32,280 nt of DNA from JAFGOM01 sp964428385. GTDB taxonomy: Archaea > Halobacteriota > Methanomicrobia > Methanomicrobiales > Methanospirillaceae. The notes under the pieces are model-generated. The model ran no database searches. It saw only the letters and a program-made list of their open reading frames with translations, and was not told the origin of the DNA. The translations under genes were made by a program, and so were the position numbers. Location: the NCBI GenBank assembly GCA_964428385.1, contig CAYRYR010000020.1, forward strand, positions 1-32,280, read 5' to 3'. Below are positions 7,595 through 14,243 of this stretch, in pieces (position 1 is the first letter of the stretch; each line of letters begins with the position of its first letter).

Positions 7595-8431
7595 TTAGAG
7601 ATCTAAGGTTATTGTTGCATGGCGGGAAGCCCAGCACTGAATATTGATTGCAAGTGGCAATGAAGCAGTATGGCATCCTGCAGTGCGTATTTTTACAGCC
7701 AGGGCAGTTGTCTCTCCTCCAAGACCCATTGGCCCGATTCCAAGATGATTAATCCGGTTGAGAAGTTCTTCTTCATGAGTTGTCATTGTATCAACAGGAT
7801 CCAGAAGTGCTTTTTTTGCCAGAAGAGCAGCCCCGTCAAACGTCCCTCCGATACCGATTCCAAGAATAACAGGTGGACAGGGTCTTGCACCAGCATCGAG
7901 AACCGTTTTAACAATAATATCATCAATTTTTGTCAGGTCAGATGGATTGAGCATAAATATCTGTGAGACATTCTCAGAACCCGCCCCTTTGGGAAAAGCA
8001 GTTATGGTCAATGTTTCACCTGGCTCAACATGGATGGGAGGCATGCCGATTCCTGTGTTATCGCCGCTATTATGGCGGCTTTGGGGATCTACAATATTTG
8101 GTCGCAAGGGGATGACTTTGGTAGCTTTGCGGACTCCATCTCTGACTGCTTCAAGCAAAGAGTCAGAAAATGGTATTTTTTTGGGTATGGTCATAAAAAT
8201 GACCGGAACACCCGTATCCTGACAGAGAGGCATCTCTCTCTCTTCTGCAATTGCTATGTTTTTTAGTATATTTTCCAGTTCACGCCGTGCGACCGGATTT
8301 TTTTCAGACGTATATGCATTGTGTAGCCTGTTTTTAACGTCTGGTGGAAGATAGAGTTCTGCCTCTCGCAGCACAGTGCAGGTGGCATCTGTTATTCTCC
8401 GGAGTATTATGTTCTCTTCCTCTTCGTTCAT
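7595..8431 (-). CDS. fumA: Fumarate hydratase class I, alpha subunit
   Basis: This is the N-terminal (alpha) half of the two-subunit, oxygen-sensitive class I fumarase, 278 residues. Three cysteines fit the ligands of the catalytic [4Fe-4S] cluster: C70 in PLCQDTG, C185 in ARPCPPVILGIGIGG and C253 in AGCHTASLP. The motif GPMGLGGETTALAV is also family-typical. The start is the ATG at 8431; no Shine-Dalgarno is visible, so the mRNA may have a short or no leader. It is the outermost gene of the fum-kor-suc group and is separated from fumB by 218 bp with an oligo-T tract, although the two subunits must assemble together. Confidence 0.94.
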   Translation of the reverse strand: MNEEEENIILRRITDATCTVLREAELYLPPDVKNRLHNAYTSEKNPVARRELENILKNIAIAEEREMPLCQDTGVPVIFMTIPKKIPFSDSLLEAVRDGVRKATKVIPLRPNIVDPQSRHNSGDNTGIGMPPIHVEPGETLTITAFPKGAGSENVSQIFMLNPSDLTKIDDIIVKTVLDAGARPCPPVILGIGIGGTFDGAALLAKKALLDPVDTMTTHEEELLNRINHLGIGPMGLGGETTALAVKIRTAGCHTASLPLAINIQCWASRHATITLDL

Positions 8432-8672
8432 ATGAAGAAATGTGATGAGAATGTGGATAAGGATAGCGATTAATTGCAGGGTAATGAAGTGTTTCTGTTG
8501 TGTATGCGTCTGAAAAACCCTTTGAATAAAGCAATTTACGATTTTTGTAGTGTAATCTTTCCTGGTTATATGACTGATGTCAATAGCACGTATTCAATAT
8601 ACACTTGTAATGAAATTTCTTTTCAATGAATTGTATGGATAAAAAAAGAGCAATATGCTTGAATTGTTCCGG

Positions 8673-8703
8673 GACTACAGAGGGCTCAGGCTATCCTGTG
8701 GTC
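8673..8703. repeat. Hairpin in a GC-richer island of the fumA-rpl10e gap
   Basis: GACTACAG (8673-8680) can pair with CTGTGGTC (8696-8703), eight pairs including one U-G on the plus strand, around a 15-base loop. The surrounding island is visibly richer in G and C than the rest of the gap. It may be a stable mRNA 3' end or a small RNA; nothing in the sequence decides this. Confidence 0.3.
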
Positions 8704-8979
8704 TTATCCAGGGTTTTGAATATGGTATATGTATCTTGAAAATTATGTTATAGAGATACGGTAAAAAAAAGTGGGATGAATAGATATCTTAAAACTAATC
8801 AATATCAGGAGACAAAAAAATTACAGCATGACTCATCCCGAATTATCATGTTGTACTCTGTCACAAAATCAAATGGATCCAGGAAAACCTGCAGTGTCGG
8901 TCATTACCCTGGTATATCCCCGGAAAACGGTTGCATTGATTTTGCGTAGGTACGGATCAATCCATATCCATACTACCAT

Positions 8980-8984
8980 AAAAA
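8980..8984 (-). terminator. Oligo-T tract 16 bases after the rpl10e stop
   Basis: On the minus strand CTCTC is followed by five T directly downstream of the rpl10e stop, a plausible archaeal primary terminator. Longer T-runs further on (8814-8820 and 8763-8770) may act as back-ups. Confidence 0.4.
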
Positions 8985-8999
8985 GAGAGTTAGGATATT

Positions 9000-9509
9000 T
9001 TATTCTTCAATGTTTTCAACAATCAGATGTGTTGGTGAAGGCAGTTTATGTCCACCATGACGCAGGGCATTTTTAATCCGCTCAAGGTGTTGTGGTGTGG
9101 AGTAAACCGTAAATATCTTCTGATTTGGTCTGACTCTGGCTGCAGTACCTACAGCCTTTCCAAAGGCCTTTCGCATTCCTTCAGACACACGGTCAGCTCC
9201 TGCTCCTGTTGCCTGTTTATTTTCACGAAGAACATGGTGTGGATATGTCCGTAGTTTCAGGTGAAAATTCATTCTTCCAAGATCCTTTGTTAGTTTCCTG
9301 TTAATGCTCATACGTGCAGCTTCAAGTGCAGTATGGCGAATCTGGCACGCCTCATCCACAGTAAGGGAAACTTTCATTGGAAAATCCTCCTGGAGATTCC
9401 CCATATCAAACTGAACAACTCTAATACCGGGAACACCTCCCATATATTCTCTTCTGGTATAAGCCCGTTTAGAGATATTCCTGTACATACTATTTGGTTT
9501 TCTGACCAT
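9000..9509 (-). CDS. rpl10e: 50S ribosomal protein L10e (uL16 family)
   Basis: This is the archaeal/eukaryotic L10e protein, counterpart of bacterial L16, which sits near the peptidyl-transferase centre and helps position aminoacyl-tRNA. The 169-residue length fits. It starts MVRKPNSMYRNISKRAYTRR and contains the conserved basic segment FHLKLRTYPHHVLRENK and the loop ATGAGADRVSEGMRKAFG. An ideal AGGAGG lies eight bases before the ATG. A TATA-like box at 9541-9547 suggests its own promoter, only a few dozen bases after the end of the ABC importer genes, so it is probably a single-gene transcript. Confidence 0.97.
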   Translation of the reverse strand: MVRKPNSMYRNISKRAYTRREYMGGVPGIRVVQFDMGNLQEDFPMKVSLTVDEACQIRHTALEAARMSINRKLTKDLGRMNFHLKLRTYPHHVLRENKQATGAGADRVSEGMRKAFGKAVGTAARVRPNQKIFTVYSTPQHLERIKNALRHGGHKLPSPTHLIVENIEE

Positions 9510-9540
9510 TTTGGTGTCCTCCTATCATAAAGTTATGCTG

Positions 9541-9547
9541 TATATAA
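9541..9547 (-). promoter_or_regulatory. TATA box for rpl10e
   Basis: On the minus strand CCATTATATAC gives a good archaeal TATA box, TTATATA. With the usual 24-28 bases to the start site, transcription would begin near 9517-9521, leaving only a very short leader that overlaps the AGGAGG at 9518-9523. The distance is slightly tight, which lowers confidence. Confidence 0.45.
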
Positions 9548-9562
9548 TGGTGGGATCCGCTA

Positions 9563-10333
9563 TTAAACCTTTCCTGATGCCGTATCATGTTCATCGATTA
9601 ACTTAAGCACGTCACGACGGAGTGTGGCAAATTCCTGACTCGTCCTGTCACGGGGTCGGGGAATGACAACTTCAAATATTGTGGATATCCGACCCGGTCG
9701 TGTTGAGAGAACAATAATTCTGTCAGAGAGATACACCGCTTCGTCTACGCTGTGTGTTACAAAGATGATGGTTTTCTTCTTTTTTTCCCATATTCGCAGA
9801 AGTTCTTTCTGCATCATATTTCGCGTCTGGGCATCCAGTGCCCCAAAGGGTTCATCCATCAATAGGAGATCTGGATCATTCGCAAGAGCACGAGCGATAG
9901 CAACCCGCTGACGCATACCTCCTGACAATTCATATGGATAACAATACGTAAATGGTGTCAGCCCGACAAGATCAATATATTTCTCAGCTAGTTTGTATCT
10001 TTCTGACTTCCCAATATTTTTCATCTCCTGACCAAATGCAACATTGTCAAGCACATTTCGCCAGGGGAAGAGTGAGTATTCCTGAAAGACCATACCAACC
10101 TGTGGACCTGGTTCTGTTATCCGTTTTCCGTCAAGATATATTGCTCCTGTATCCGGATGGTCGAGACCCGCTATAATACGAAGGAGTGTTGTCTTTCCAC
10201 ATCCCGAAGGTCCTACTAGTGATACCAGTTCATCATCCCGTATTGTTAGGGATATGGAATCAAGTGCAACAAGGAAATTTTTGTCATCCCTGATGAACCT
10301 GCGGGACACATCAGATAATATCACTTCTCCCAT
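9563..10333 (-). CDS. ABC importer ATP-binding protein, SsuB/TauB/NrtD type
   Basis: This is the cytoplasmic ATPase of a substrate-binding-protein-dependent importer, 256 residues. It has Walker A GPSGCGKTT at 41-49, the Q-loop with LFPWRNVLDNVAFG, the signature LSGGMRQR, Walker B DLLLMDEP followed by FGALDAQTR, and the H-loop VTHSVDEAV. The LFPWRNV and DEPFGALDAQTR wording is characteristic of the nitrate/sulfonate/taurine subfamily. The frame is open to 10399, but the ATG at 10333 is preferred: GGGGAGG stands about nine bases upstream and the N-terminus then fits the family. It begins one base after the permease stop and therefore shares its transcript. The substrate cannot be told from this subunit. 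Confidence 0.93.
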   Translation of the reverse strand: MGEVILSDVSRRFIRDDKNFLVALDSISLTIRDDELVSLVGPSGCGKTTLLRIIAGLDHPDTGAIYLDGKRITEPGPQVGMVFQEYSLFPWRNVLDNVAFGQEMKNIGKSERYKLAEKYIDLVGLTPFTYCYPYELSGGMRQRVAIARALANDPDLLLMDEPFGALDAQTRNMMQKELLRIWEKKKKTIIFVTHSVDEAVYLSDRIIVLSTRPGRISTIFEVVIPRPRDRTSQEFATLRRDVLKLIDEHDTASGKV

Positions 10334-10334
10334 G

Positions 10335-11132
10335 TTAATGTACCTCCCCGGTCTGCCAGCGTAAGAGCGAGTGTCTGATATAGTATCTGAACAGAACATC
10401 GACGGCTAATCCGGCCAGTCCCAGTATGAGCATATACACAAGGACATTGGCCATCTGGTGAAGGTTATAGTACCACCATATCTTATGCCCAAGTCCATAT
10501 GATGAAACTCCGAACATCTCAGCAGCAACAAGACACATCCAGGCAACACCGCAAGCGATTCGAAATCCTGAAGCAATGTGAGGGATAGCTGATGGAATAG
10601 CAATATAGCGAATCAGATCCAGGTTTCTTGTACATCCTAACATCTGACCGGCCTCAACAAAGACACGTGGAATACTTGAAAAACCGGTATATGTGTTGAT
10701 AATAATAGGAAACACCGAACCGATGAAGATGACAAATCCGGCTGAAAAATTTGTCAGACCGAACCAAACAATTGCAAAGGGAATCCAGGCCAGAGGTGGT
10801 ATTGGTCGGATTATCTCAATTACTGGATTAATAAAAGAGTAAACCTTACTAAACCACCCCATGGCTATGCCAATCGGGATTCCAATGAGAAGAGCAAGCC
10901 CGATTCCGATTGCAAAGTGAAAGCAGCTCATCATCAAATCCATACCAAGAGTGCCTTTCTGCAACAGGGAGATGAATGCAGATACTACATCGGTAAAGGA
11001 TGGCAGGATGAATAGGTTACCAATTATATATACTGCTATTATCTGCCACAGAATGATAATGAACAGGATTGAAGCAGATGTATATATCCACGCAGTTCGG
11101 TTTTGTTTTTGTATGATACTCATGGATTTCAT
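10335..11132 (-). CDS. ABC importer permease, SsuC/TauC type
   Basis: This is the membrane subunit of the importer, 265 residues with six predicted helices. The cytoplasmic coupling loop has the EAA-like motif EAGQMLGCTRNLDLIRYIAI then PSAIPHI. The segment IRPIPPLAWIPFAIVWFGL is typical of the nitrate/sulfonate/taurine permease family. The first ATG is at 11132 and a second in-frame ATG is at 11123; neither has a strong ribosome-binding site, so the exact start is uncertain by three residues. It lies 105 bp downstream of the binding-protein gene, with an oligo-T tract and a hairpin between them, and directly abuts the ATPase gene. Confidence 0.92.
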   Translation of the reverse strand: MKSMSIIQKQNRTAWIYTSASILFIIILWQIIAVYIIGNLFILPSFTDVVSAFISLLQKGTLGMDLMMSCFHFAIGIGLALLIGIPIGIAMGWFSKVYSFINPVIEIIRPIPPLAWIPFAIVWFGLTNFSAGFVIFIGSVFPIIINTYTGFSSIPRVFVEAGQMLGCTRNLDLIRYIAIPSAIPHIASGFRIACGVAWMCLVAAEMFGVSSYGLGHKIWWYYNLHQMANVLVYMLILGLAGLAVDVLFRYYIRHSLLRWQTGEVH

Positions 11133-11190
11133 TTCTCAATAATGACAATAATTGTTCAGATAAGATTTGTTTAGCACCATAAAATTTAGG

Positions 11191-11226
11191 TACAGATCTA
11201 ATATCATTATCTGTATCGTAAAAAAG
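11191..11226 (-). terminator. Oligo-T tract plus hairpin between binding protein and permease
   Basis: On the minus strand seven T (11226-11220) begin 12 bases after the binding-protein stop, followed by a perfect 7-bp stem (TACAGAT at 11191-11197 with ATCTGTA at 11209-11215, loop 11). This is the reverse order to a bacterial terminator but fits partial archaeal termination with a protected 3' end. It would give more binding protein than permease and ATPase, the ratio importers usually need. Confidence 0.45.
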
Positions 11227-11237
11227 AGATGAGAAAA

Positions 11238-12263
11238 TTATTCCAGTTGTTTATCCCAGAATGAAAAATCAAAGAGATCATCCTGTGAGACTGGGTTTGT
11301 GAGATACCCGAGCTCATACTGGATAGTTGCGTAACTGGTGACTGAGTCGTTTATAAGATGTGGATCTGCAACAAAATGCCCATCCCAGTCTTCTAATGAT
11401 TTCATTATAACTGCAACATCCATCCCTGTCATCCCGCTCATAATTGTTGCTGCTTCACTAGAATTTTCTTTGTTGTATTCACTTGCTTTTTTGTGAATGG
11501 CAAGCACTTGCTGTACGATATCGGGGTGATCCTGAATCATGGTATTACTTGCAACAAGAACACAACAGGCATGGTTAGGGAACATATCTCCAGATTGTAC
11601 GATTGTATATCCTGCACCTGCACCTTCAATTGCAGTGGGAGCTGGTGCCGGTAGGAAGGTGGCGTCAATCTGACCAGCAATGATCGCGGTTGTAGCATCT
11701 CCAGGTCCCATTGCTTTGATGGAAACGTCGGTATCAGGATCAATGTTGTTTTCAGAAAGCCAGGTTCTAAGAAGGGTATCCTGAATAGTACCTGATGGGA
11801 AGGTGGCAATAGTGAGGCCTTTTAAATCTTCAGGTGAATTGTAGATTAGTCCAGTTCTGATAACAAGAGCCGACCCTTGTGTCTGAACCGCTGCAATTAT
11901 CTTACCATCAAGACCATTTGAGACTGCAGTAACAAATGGTGCAGCACCGACATAGGCGAAATCAAGATCCCCTGCAAGCATAGCCTGCATTTCAGGTGCA
12001 CCGGTTGGGAATTGGTAATCCTTAATTGTCTCAATTCCAAAGGGTTTGAGTTCCTCCTGGTACCATCCCTTTGAGAAAGCGGTCATAAAGGCCATCTGGT
12101 GCGTGCTTGGTTGATAGCCAATATACAATGTATCGGGATTGGTTGTAGTCTCTGTCCTCTGTCCGGTTTCATTTTGATTCTGGCTGATGCAGCCTGAACC
12201 TAAAATACATGCAATAGCGAGCATGACAATAAGTCCTGCCTGCATAATTTTCATTCCATTCAT
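11238..12263 (-). CDS. ABC importer substrate-binding lipoprotein, SsuA/NrtA/TauA type
   Basis: This is an extracytoplasmic binding protein of 341 residues. The signal peptide ends in a lipobox, ILGSGC, with C25 as the predicted lipidated residue; a Thr/Asn/Gln-rich tether follows. The mature part is a two-lobed periplasmic-binding fold with LYIGYQPSTHQMAFMTAF, LAGDLDFAYVGAAPF and IAGQIDATFLPAPAPTA, which recall NMT1/THI5-like and sulfonate/nitrate-binding proteins. AGGT lies eight bases before the ATG. It is the first of the three importer genes and is preceded by a palindromic control region. The ligand might be a sulfonate, taurine or another small oxyanion or amine; the sequence does not decide. 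Confidence 0.92.
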   Translation of the reverse strand: MNGMKIMQAGLIVMLAIACILGSGCISQNQNETGQRTETTTNPDTLYIGYQPSTHQMAFMTAFSKGWYQEELKPFGIETIKDYQFPTGAPEMQAMLAGDLDFAYVGAAPFVTAVSNGLDGKIIAAVQTQGSALVIRTGLIYNSPEDLKGLTIATFPSGTIQDTLLRTWLSENNIDPDTDVSIKAMGPGDATTAIIAGQIDATFLPAPAPTAIEGAGAGYTIVQSGDMFPNHACCVLVASNTMIQDHPDIVQQVLAIHKKASEYNKENSSEAATIMSGMTGMDVAVIMKSLEDWDGHFVADPHLINDSVTSYATIQYELGYLTNPVSQDDLFDFSFWDKQLE

Positions 12264-12304
12264 GGAAATTACCTGGTATAGATGTATACTATTCAGCAGA
12301 TAAG

Positions 12305-12372
12305 AATATTGATTTTTTTACCAAGAAATCAATACGATCGTATCAATATTGTAAAAATAACGATCTTATAAG
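12305..12372 (-). promoter_or_regulatory. Probable promoter and palindromic operator of the ABC importer
   Basis: CTTATAAG at 12365-12372 is a plausible TATA box for the minus strand; its expected start site falls near 12342. There lies a perfect 12-bp palindrome, ATACGATCGTAT at 12332-12343. An outer inverted repeat (AATATTGAT at 12305-12313 with ATCAATATT at 12342-12350) is nested with it. A palindrome over the start site is the usual place for an archaeal repressor. The regulator is unknown. Confidence 0.45.
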
Positions 12373-12584
12373 GTCATTATTTGGTTGTTATCGCATATTC
12401 TCAGGTATGTGATACATGAATACCCCTATTTCCTGAGGGCAAACAGATAAGATACTAAAATAACGTATACATCATTCTGTGTTCTCATCTCATACATCAG
12501 GAGTATTAATCTGATAAGTATACCCTATACAAGATTTTTTATTACCTCTCAAAAGGATTGGATAATACACGATACTGGTTCGTT

Positions 12585-12704
12585 ATGAAATTTGCTGGGA
12601 TTCTTGCCAGTCTGACCGATATTAACTGGAATCAGGACAGGGGGGTGGGATACTACAAATTTCACATGTGTCAGGTGCCAGAGATTGCTGAAAATAAAAG
12701 ATGA
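12585..12704 (+). CDS. Possible 39-residue small ORF, doubtful
   Basis: An ATG-to-TGA frame encodes a 39-residue peptide beginning MKFAGILASLTDINWNQDRG with a mixed, protein-like composition including Trp, Tyr and His. No Shine-Dalgarno is present and no TATA box is obvious, so it may be a chance frame or a decayed gene fragment. It is opposite in strand to both neighbours. Confidence 0.15.
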   Translation: MKFAGILASLTDINWNQDRGVGYYKFHMCQVPEIAENKR

Positions 12705-12729
12705 AATTGTATCAGAAGCATCAGGGTTT

Positions 12730-13995
12730 TCATGCATCATCATATGCATAATGCTTAATGAGGAAATTCCGAACTTTATCCGATTCCAGCCACCGTTGGT
12801 CAAGGCGTGTAACAATCTGGTCAATTAGTTGTACCTGTTCTATAATTCCTTCCGGATTTTGATATTCACGTACCTCAATCAGAGCAAGAATAATTGCCAG
12901 CGGATTTCTGATTCCATCATTGAGAATGGCAAGTTCTTCAAGGTTTTTATTAATCTGCTGGAGTGATTCTCTCTGTTCCATTATTAAACGATGTAAATCT
13001 GTCGTATCGGTTATTATTGCTCCATATTGGTATTTTTTAGGAGTCTGAAAGATAAACATCTCAAGATGACGCTTTAAAAAAGGGCTGTACAGTGAGAAGG
13101 TTCCAGGATGACCCCTTTTTATGATTGCGTGAAACTGCTCTATTATCTCATCACTGAGTAAGGGAATGAGATCCGTTAAGAGCTGGTTTTTTAAAGTACT
13201 CAGTGGTTGTTCCATTATCTGTTCAAATGAGGGATTGCAGTCGATTATACGATAATTCTGTGGGTTATTGCTGGCATCAATAATAACTTCACAGAGTAGA
13301 AATCCTGAAGGAATTGAATTAAATAATTCCTGGTATCTGGTTTCATTCTCTTTTAATTCTTCTTCCACATGTTTTTTTGAAGTGATATCATGTGCAAAAA
13401 AACCAATTGAGGTAACATCTCTTTTCTCTCCATACACCGGATACAGGGTAATATCATACCAGGATCCCTGGTTATTTCCTTCAAAATAAAGTGACTTTTG
13501 TGTTTGATATGTTTCATCAATAGCGGCCAGCATATTTTCTTGCAGTGACTCATCGAGATATGATATAAACGGTGTACCAATAGAATTTCCAAAAGGAATA
13601 GAGAAAGAACTGCGCAATGCGGAATTCATAAAGAGCAGAGAACCGCCAGGACTTATCATACCATGGAGATCGTCAATAGAATTTAACAGGGCACGCATGC
13701 GCTCTTCGCTCTCACGTCGCGATGCATCTGATGCCTTCTGTTTCAATCTGACAAATGCTACAACAAAACCTGCACTGATACTGAATATCAAAAAAGTGAC
13801 CCTTGCAAGGAGAGAACTTGGAGTTATAGAGAAAATAAATGAGTCTAACAATGAGTCAGGCATATCAAATATCATCTGCCTTAGTATTGATTTATAAAAG
13901 AAAAAACTGGCAAAGCTGTCAACAATCCAGAATAGTAAGCCTGCGAAAAGGCCTAATCCCAGATAGATGCCGATAGTCCGGGTAGTAGTGTTCAT
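12730..13995 (-). CDS. Membrane-bound PAS-domain sensor protein with degenerate kinase stub
   Basis: This protein of about 421 residues has two N-terminal membrane helices, then two PAS domains. The first PAS is introduced by ESEERMRALLNSIDD and ends GFFAHDITSKKHVEEEL; the second starts ENETRYQELFNSIPSGF and ends AIITDTTDLHRL. A coiled segment follows (MEQRESLQQINKNLEELAIL) and then a helical-hairpin stub with LNDGIRNPLAI. The stub looks like the dimerisation domain of histidine kinases, but at the usual HExRNPL position the His and Glu are Asp and Gly, and no ATPase domain follows. It is probably a signal-sensing or scaffold partner rather than a kinase. The frame is open to 14034; I prefer the ATG at 13995 because the upstream part falls in a palindrome, though neither start has a good ribosome-binding site. 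Confidence 0.85.
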   Translation of the reverse strand: MNTTTRTIGIYLGLGLFAGLLFWIVDSFASFFFYKSILRQMIFDMPDSLLDSFIFSITPSSLLARVTFLIFSISAGFVVAFVRLKQKASDASRRESEERMRALLNSIDDLHGMISPGGSLLFMNSALRSSFSIPFGNSIGTPFISYLDESLQENMLAAIDETYQTQKSLYFEGNNQGSWYDITLYPVYGEKRDVTSIGFFAHDITSKKHVEEELKENETRYQELFNSIPSGFLLCEVIIDASNNPQNYRIIDCNPSFEQIMEQPLSTLKNQLLTDLIPLLSDEIIEQFHAIIKRGHPGTFSLYSPFLKRHLEMFIFQTPKKYQYGAIITDTTDLHRLIMEQRESLQQINKNLEELAILNDGIRNPLAIILALIEVREYQNPEGIIEQVQLIDQIVTRLDQRWLESDKVRNFLIKHYAYDDA

Positions 13996-14011
13996 GTTCT
14001 GGCAACGAGTG

Positions 14012-14039
14012 ATACCATGCATCAGATGATGCATGGGAT
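14012..14039 (-). promoter_or_regulatory. Near-perfect 28-bp palindrome upstream of the PAS gene
   Basis: CCATGCATCA (14015-14024) and TGATGCATGG (14027-14036) are exact reverse complements with a 2-base spacer, and the symmetry extends two bases further on each side past one mismatch. It sits 16 bases before the preferred ATG. It may be an operator for a dimeric regulator or an mRNA hairpin in the leader. The strand is that of the PAS gene. Confidence 0.5.
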
Positions 14040-14115
14040 AGTTTTTTTCAGCATAATCGCAAATTTCTGCTATTTTCAGTCTGATAGTAAATCAATGCAA
14101 AGGAAATTAGATACA

Positions 14116-14142
14116 CCTCATTTACTATGAGGATATATATAG
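14116..14142 (+). promoter_or_regulatory. TATA box with abutting inverted repeat, promoter of argH-gatD-gatE
   Basis: TATATATAG at 14134-14142 is a strong archaeal TATA box on the plus strand, predicting transcription from about 14164-14168. Immediately upstream CCTCAT (14116-14121) and ATGAGG (14127-14132) form a 6-bp inverted repeat over the position of the TFB recognition element. A regulator bound there would compete with or assist TFB/TBP. Confidence 0.5.
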
Positions 14143-14243
14143 CTGGCTGAATTGAACCTGCATTATCTTATCAGAATGATTACCCGATTCTGGACTCTTT
14201 GAGGTACACTAATCAGACATTCCACCCCATACATACAATCAGT

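Larger units (their letters stand above)
8432..8999. other. 568-bp intergenic region with several oligo-T tracts and no clear gene
   Basis: This AT-rich stretch separates fumA from rpl10e, both on the minus strand. It contains three long A-runs (8641-8647, 8763-8770, 8814-8820), which are oligo-T on the minus strand, plus a T5 directly after rpl10e; they look like successive termination sites. A GC-richer island at about 8669-8710 can fold as a hairpin (listed separately). An open frame on the plus strand from 8828 runs into the rpl10e 3' end; I do not support it as a gene. The fumA promoter should lie at the left edge, but no strong TATA box stands out. Confidence 0.5.
12264..12729. other. 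466-bp intergenic region upstream of the ABC importer
   Basis: The left part holds the importer's promoter and palindrome. The rest, up to the end of the PAS gene, is AT-rich and contains no gene that I can support firmly; a 39-codon frame on the plus strand (12585-12704) is listed separately at low confidence. There is a T6 run on the plus strand near 12535-12540 of no clear purpose. Confidence 0.4.

Noticed and set aside
8828..9076. 82-codon open frame on the plus strand, with AGGAG about 16 bases upstream
   Set aside because: It runs into the 3' end of rpl10e on the opposite strand, the spacing to AGGAG is too long, and the peptide has no recognisable features.
12549..12824. 91-codon minus-strand frame overlapping the end of the PAS gene
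   Set aside because: It shares about 95 bases with the PAS gene in another frame and shows no motif or ribosome-binding site.
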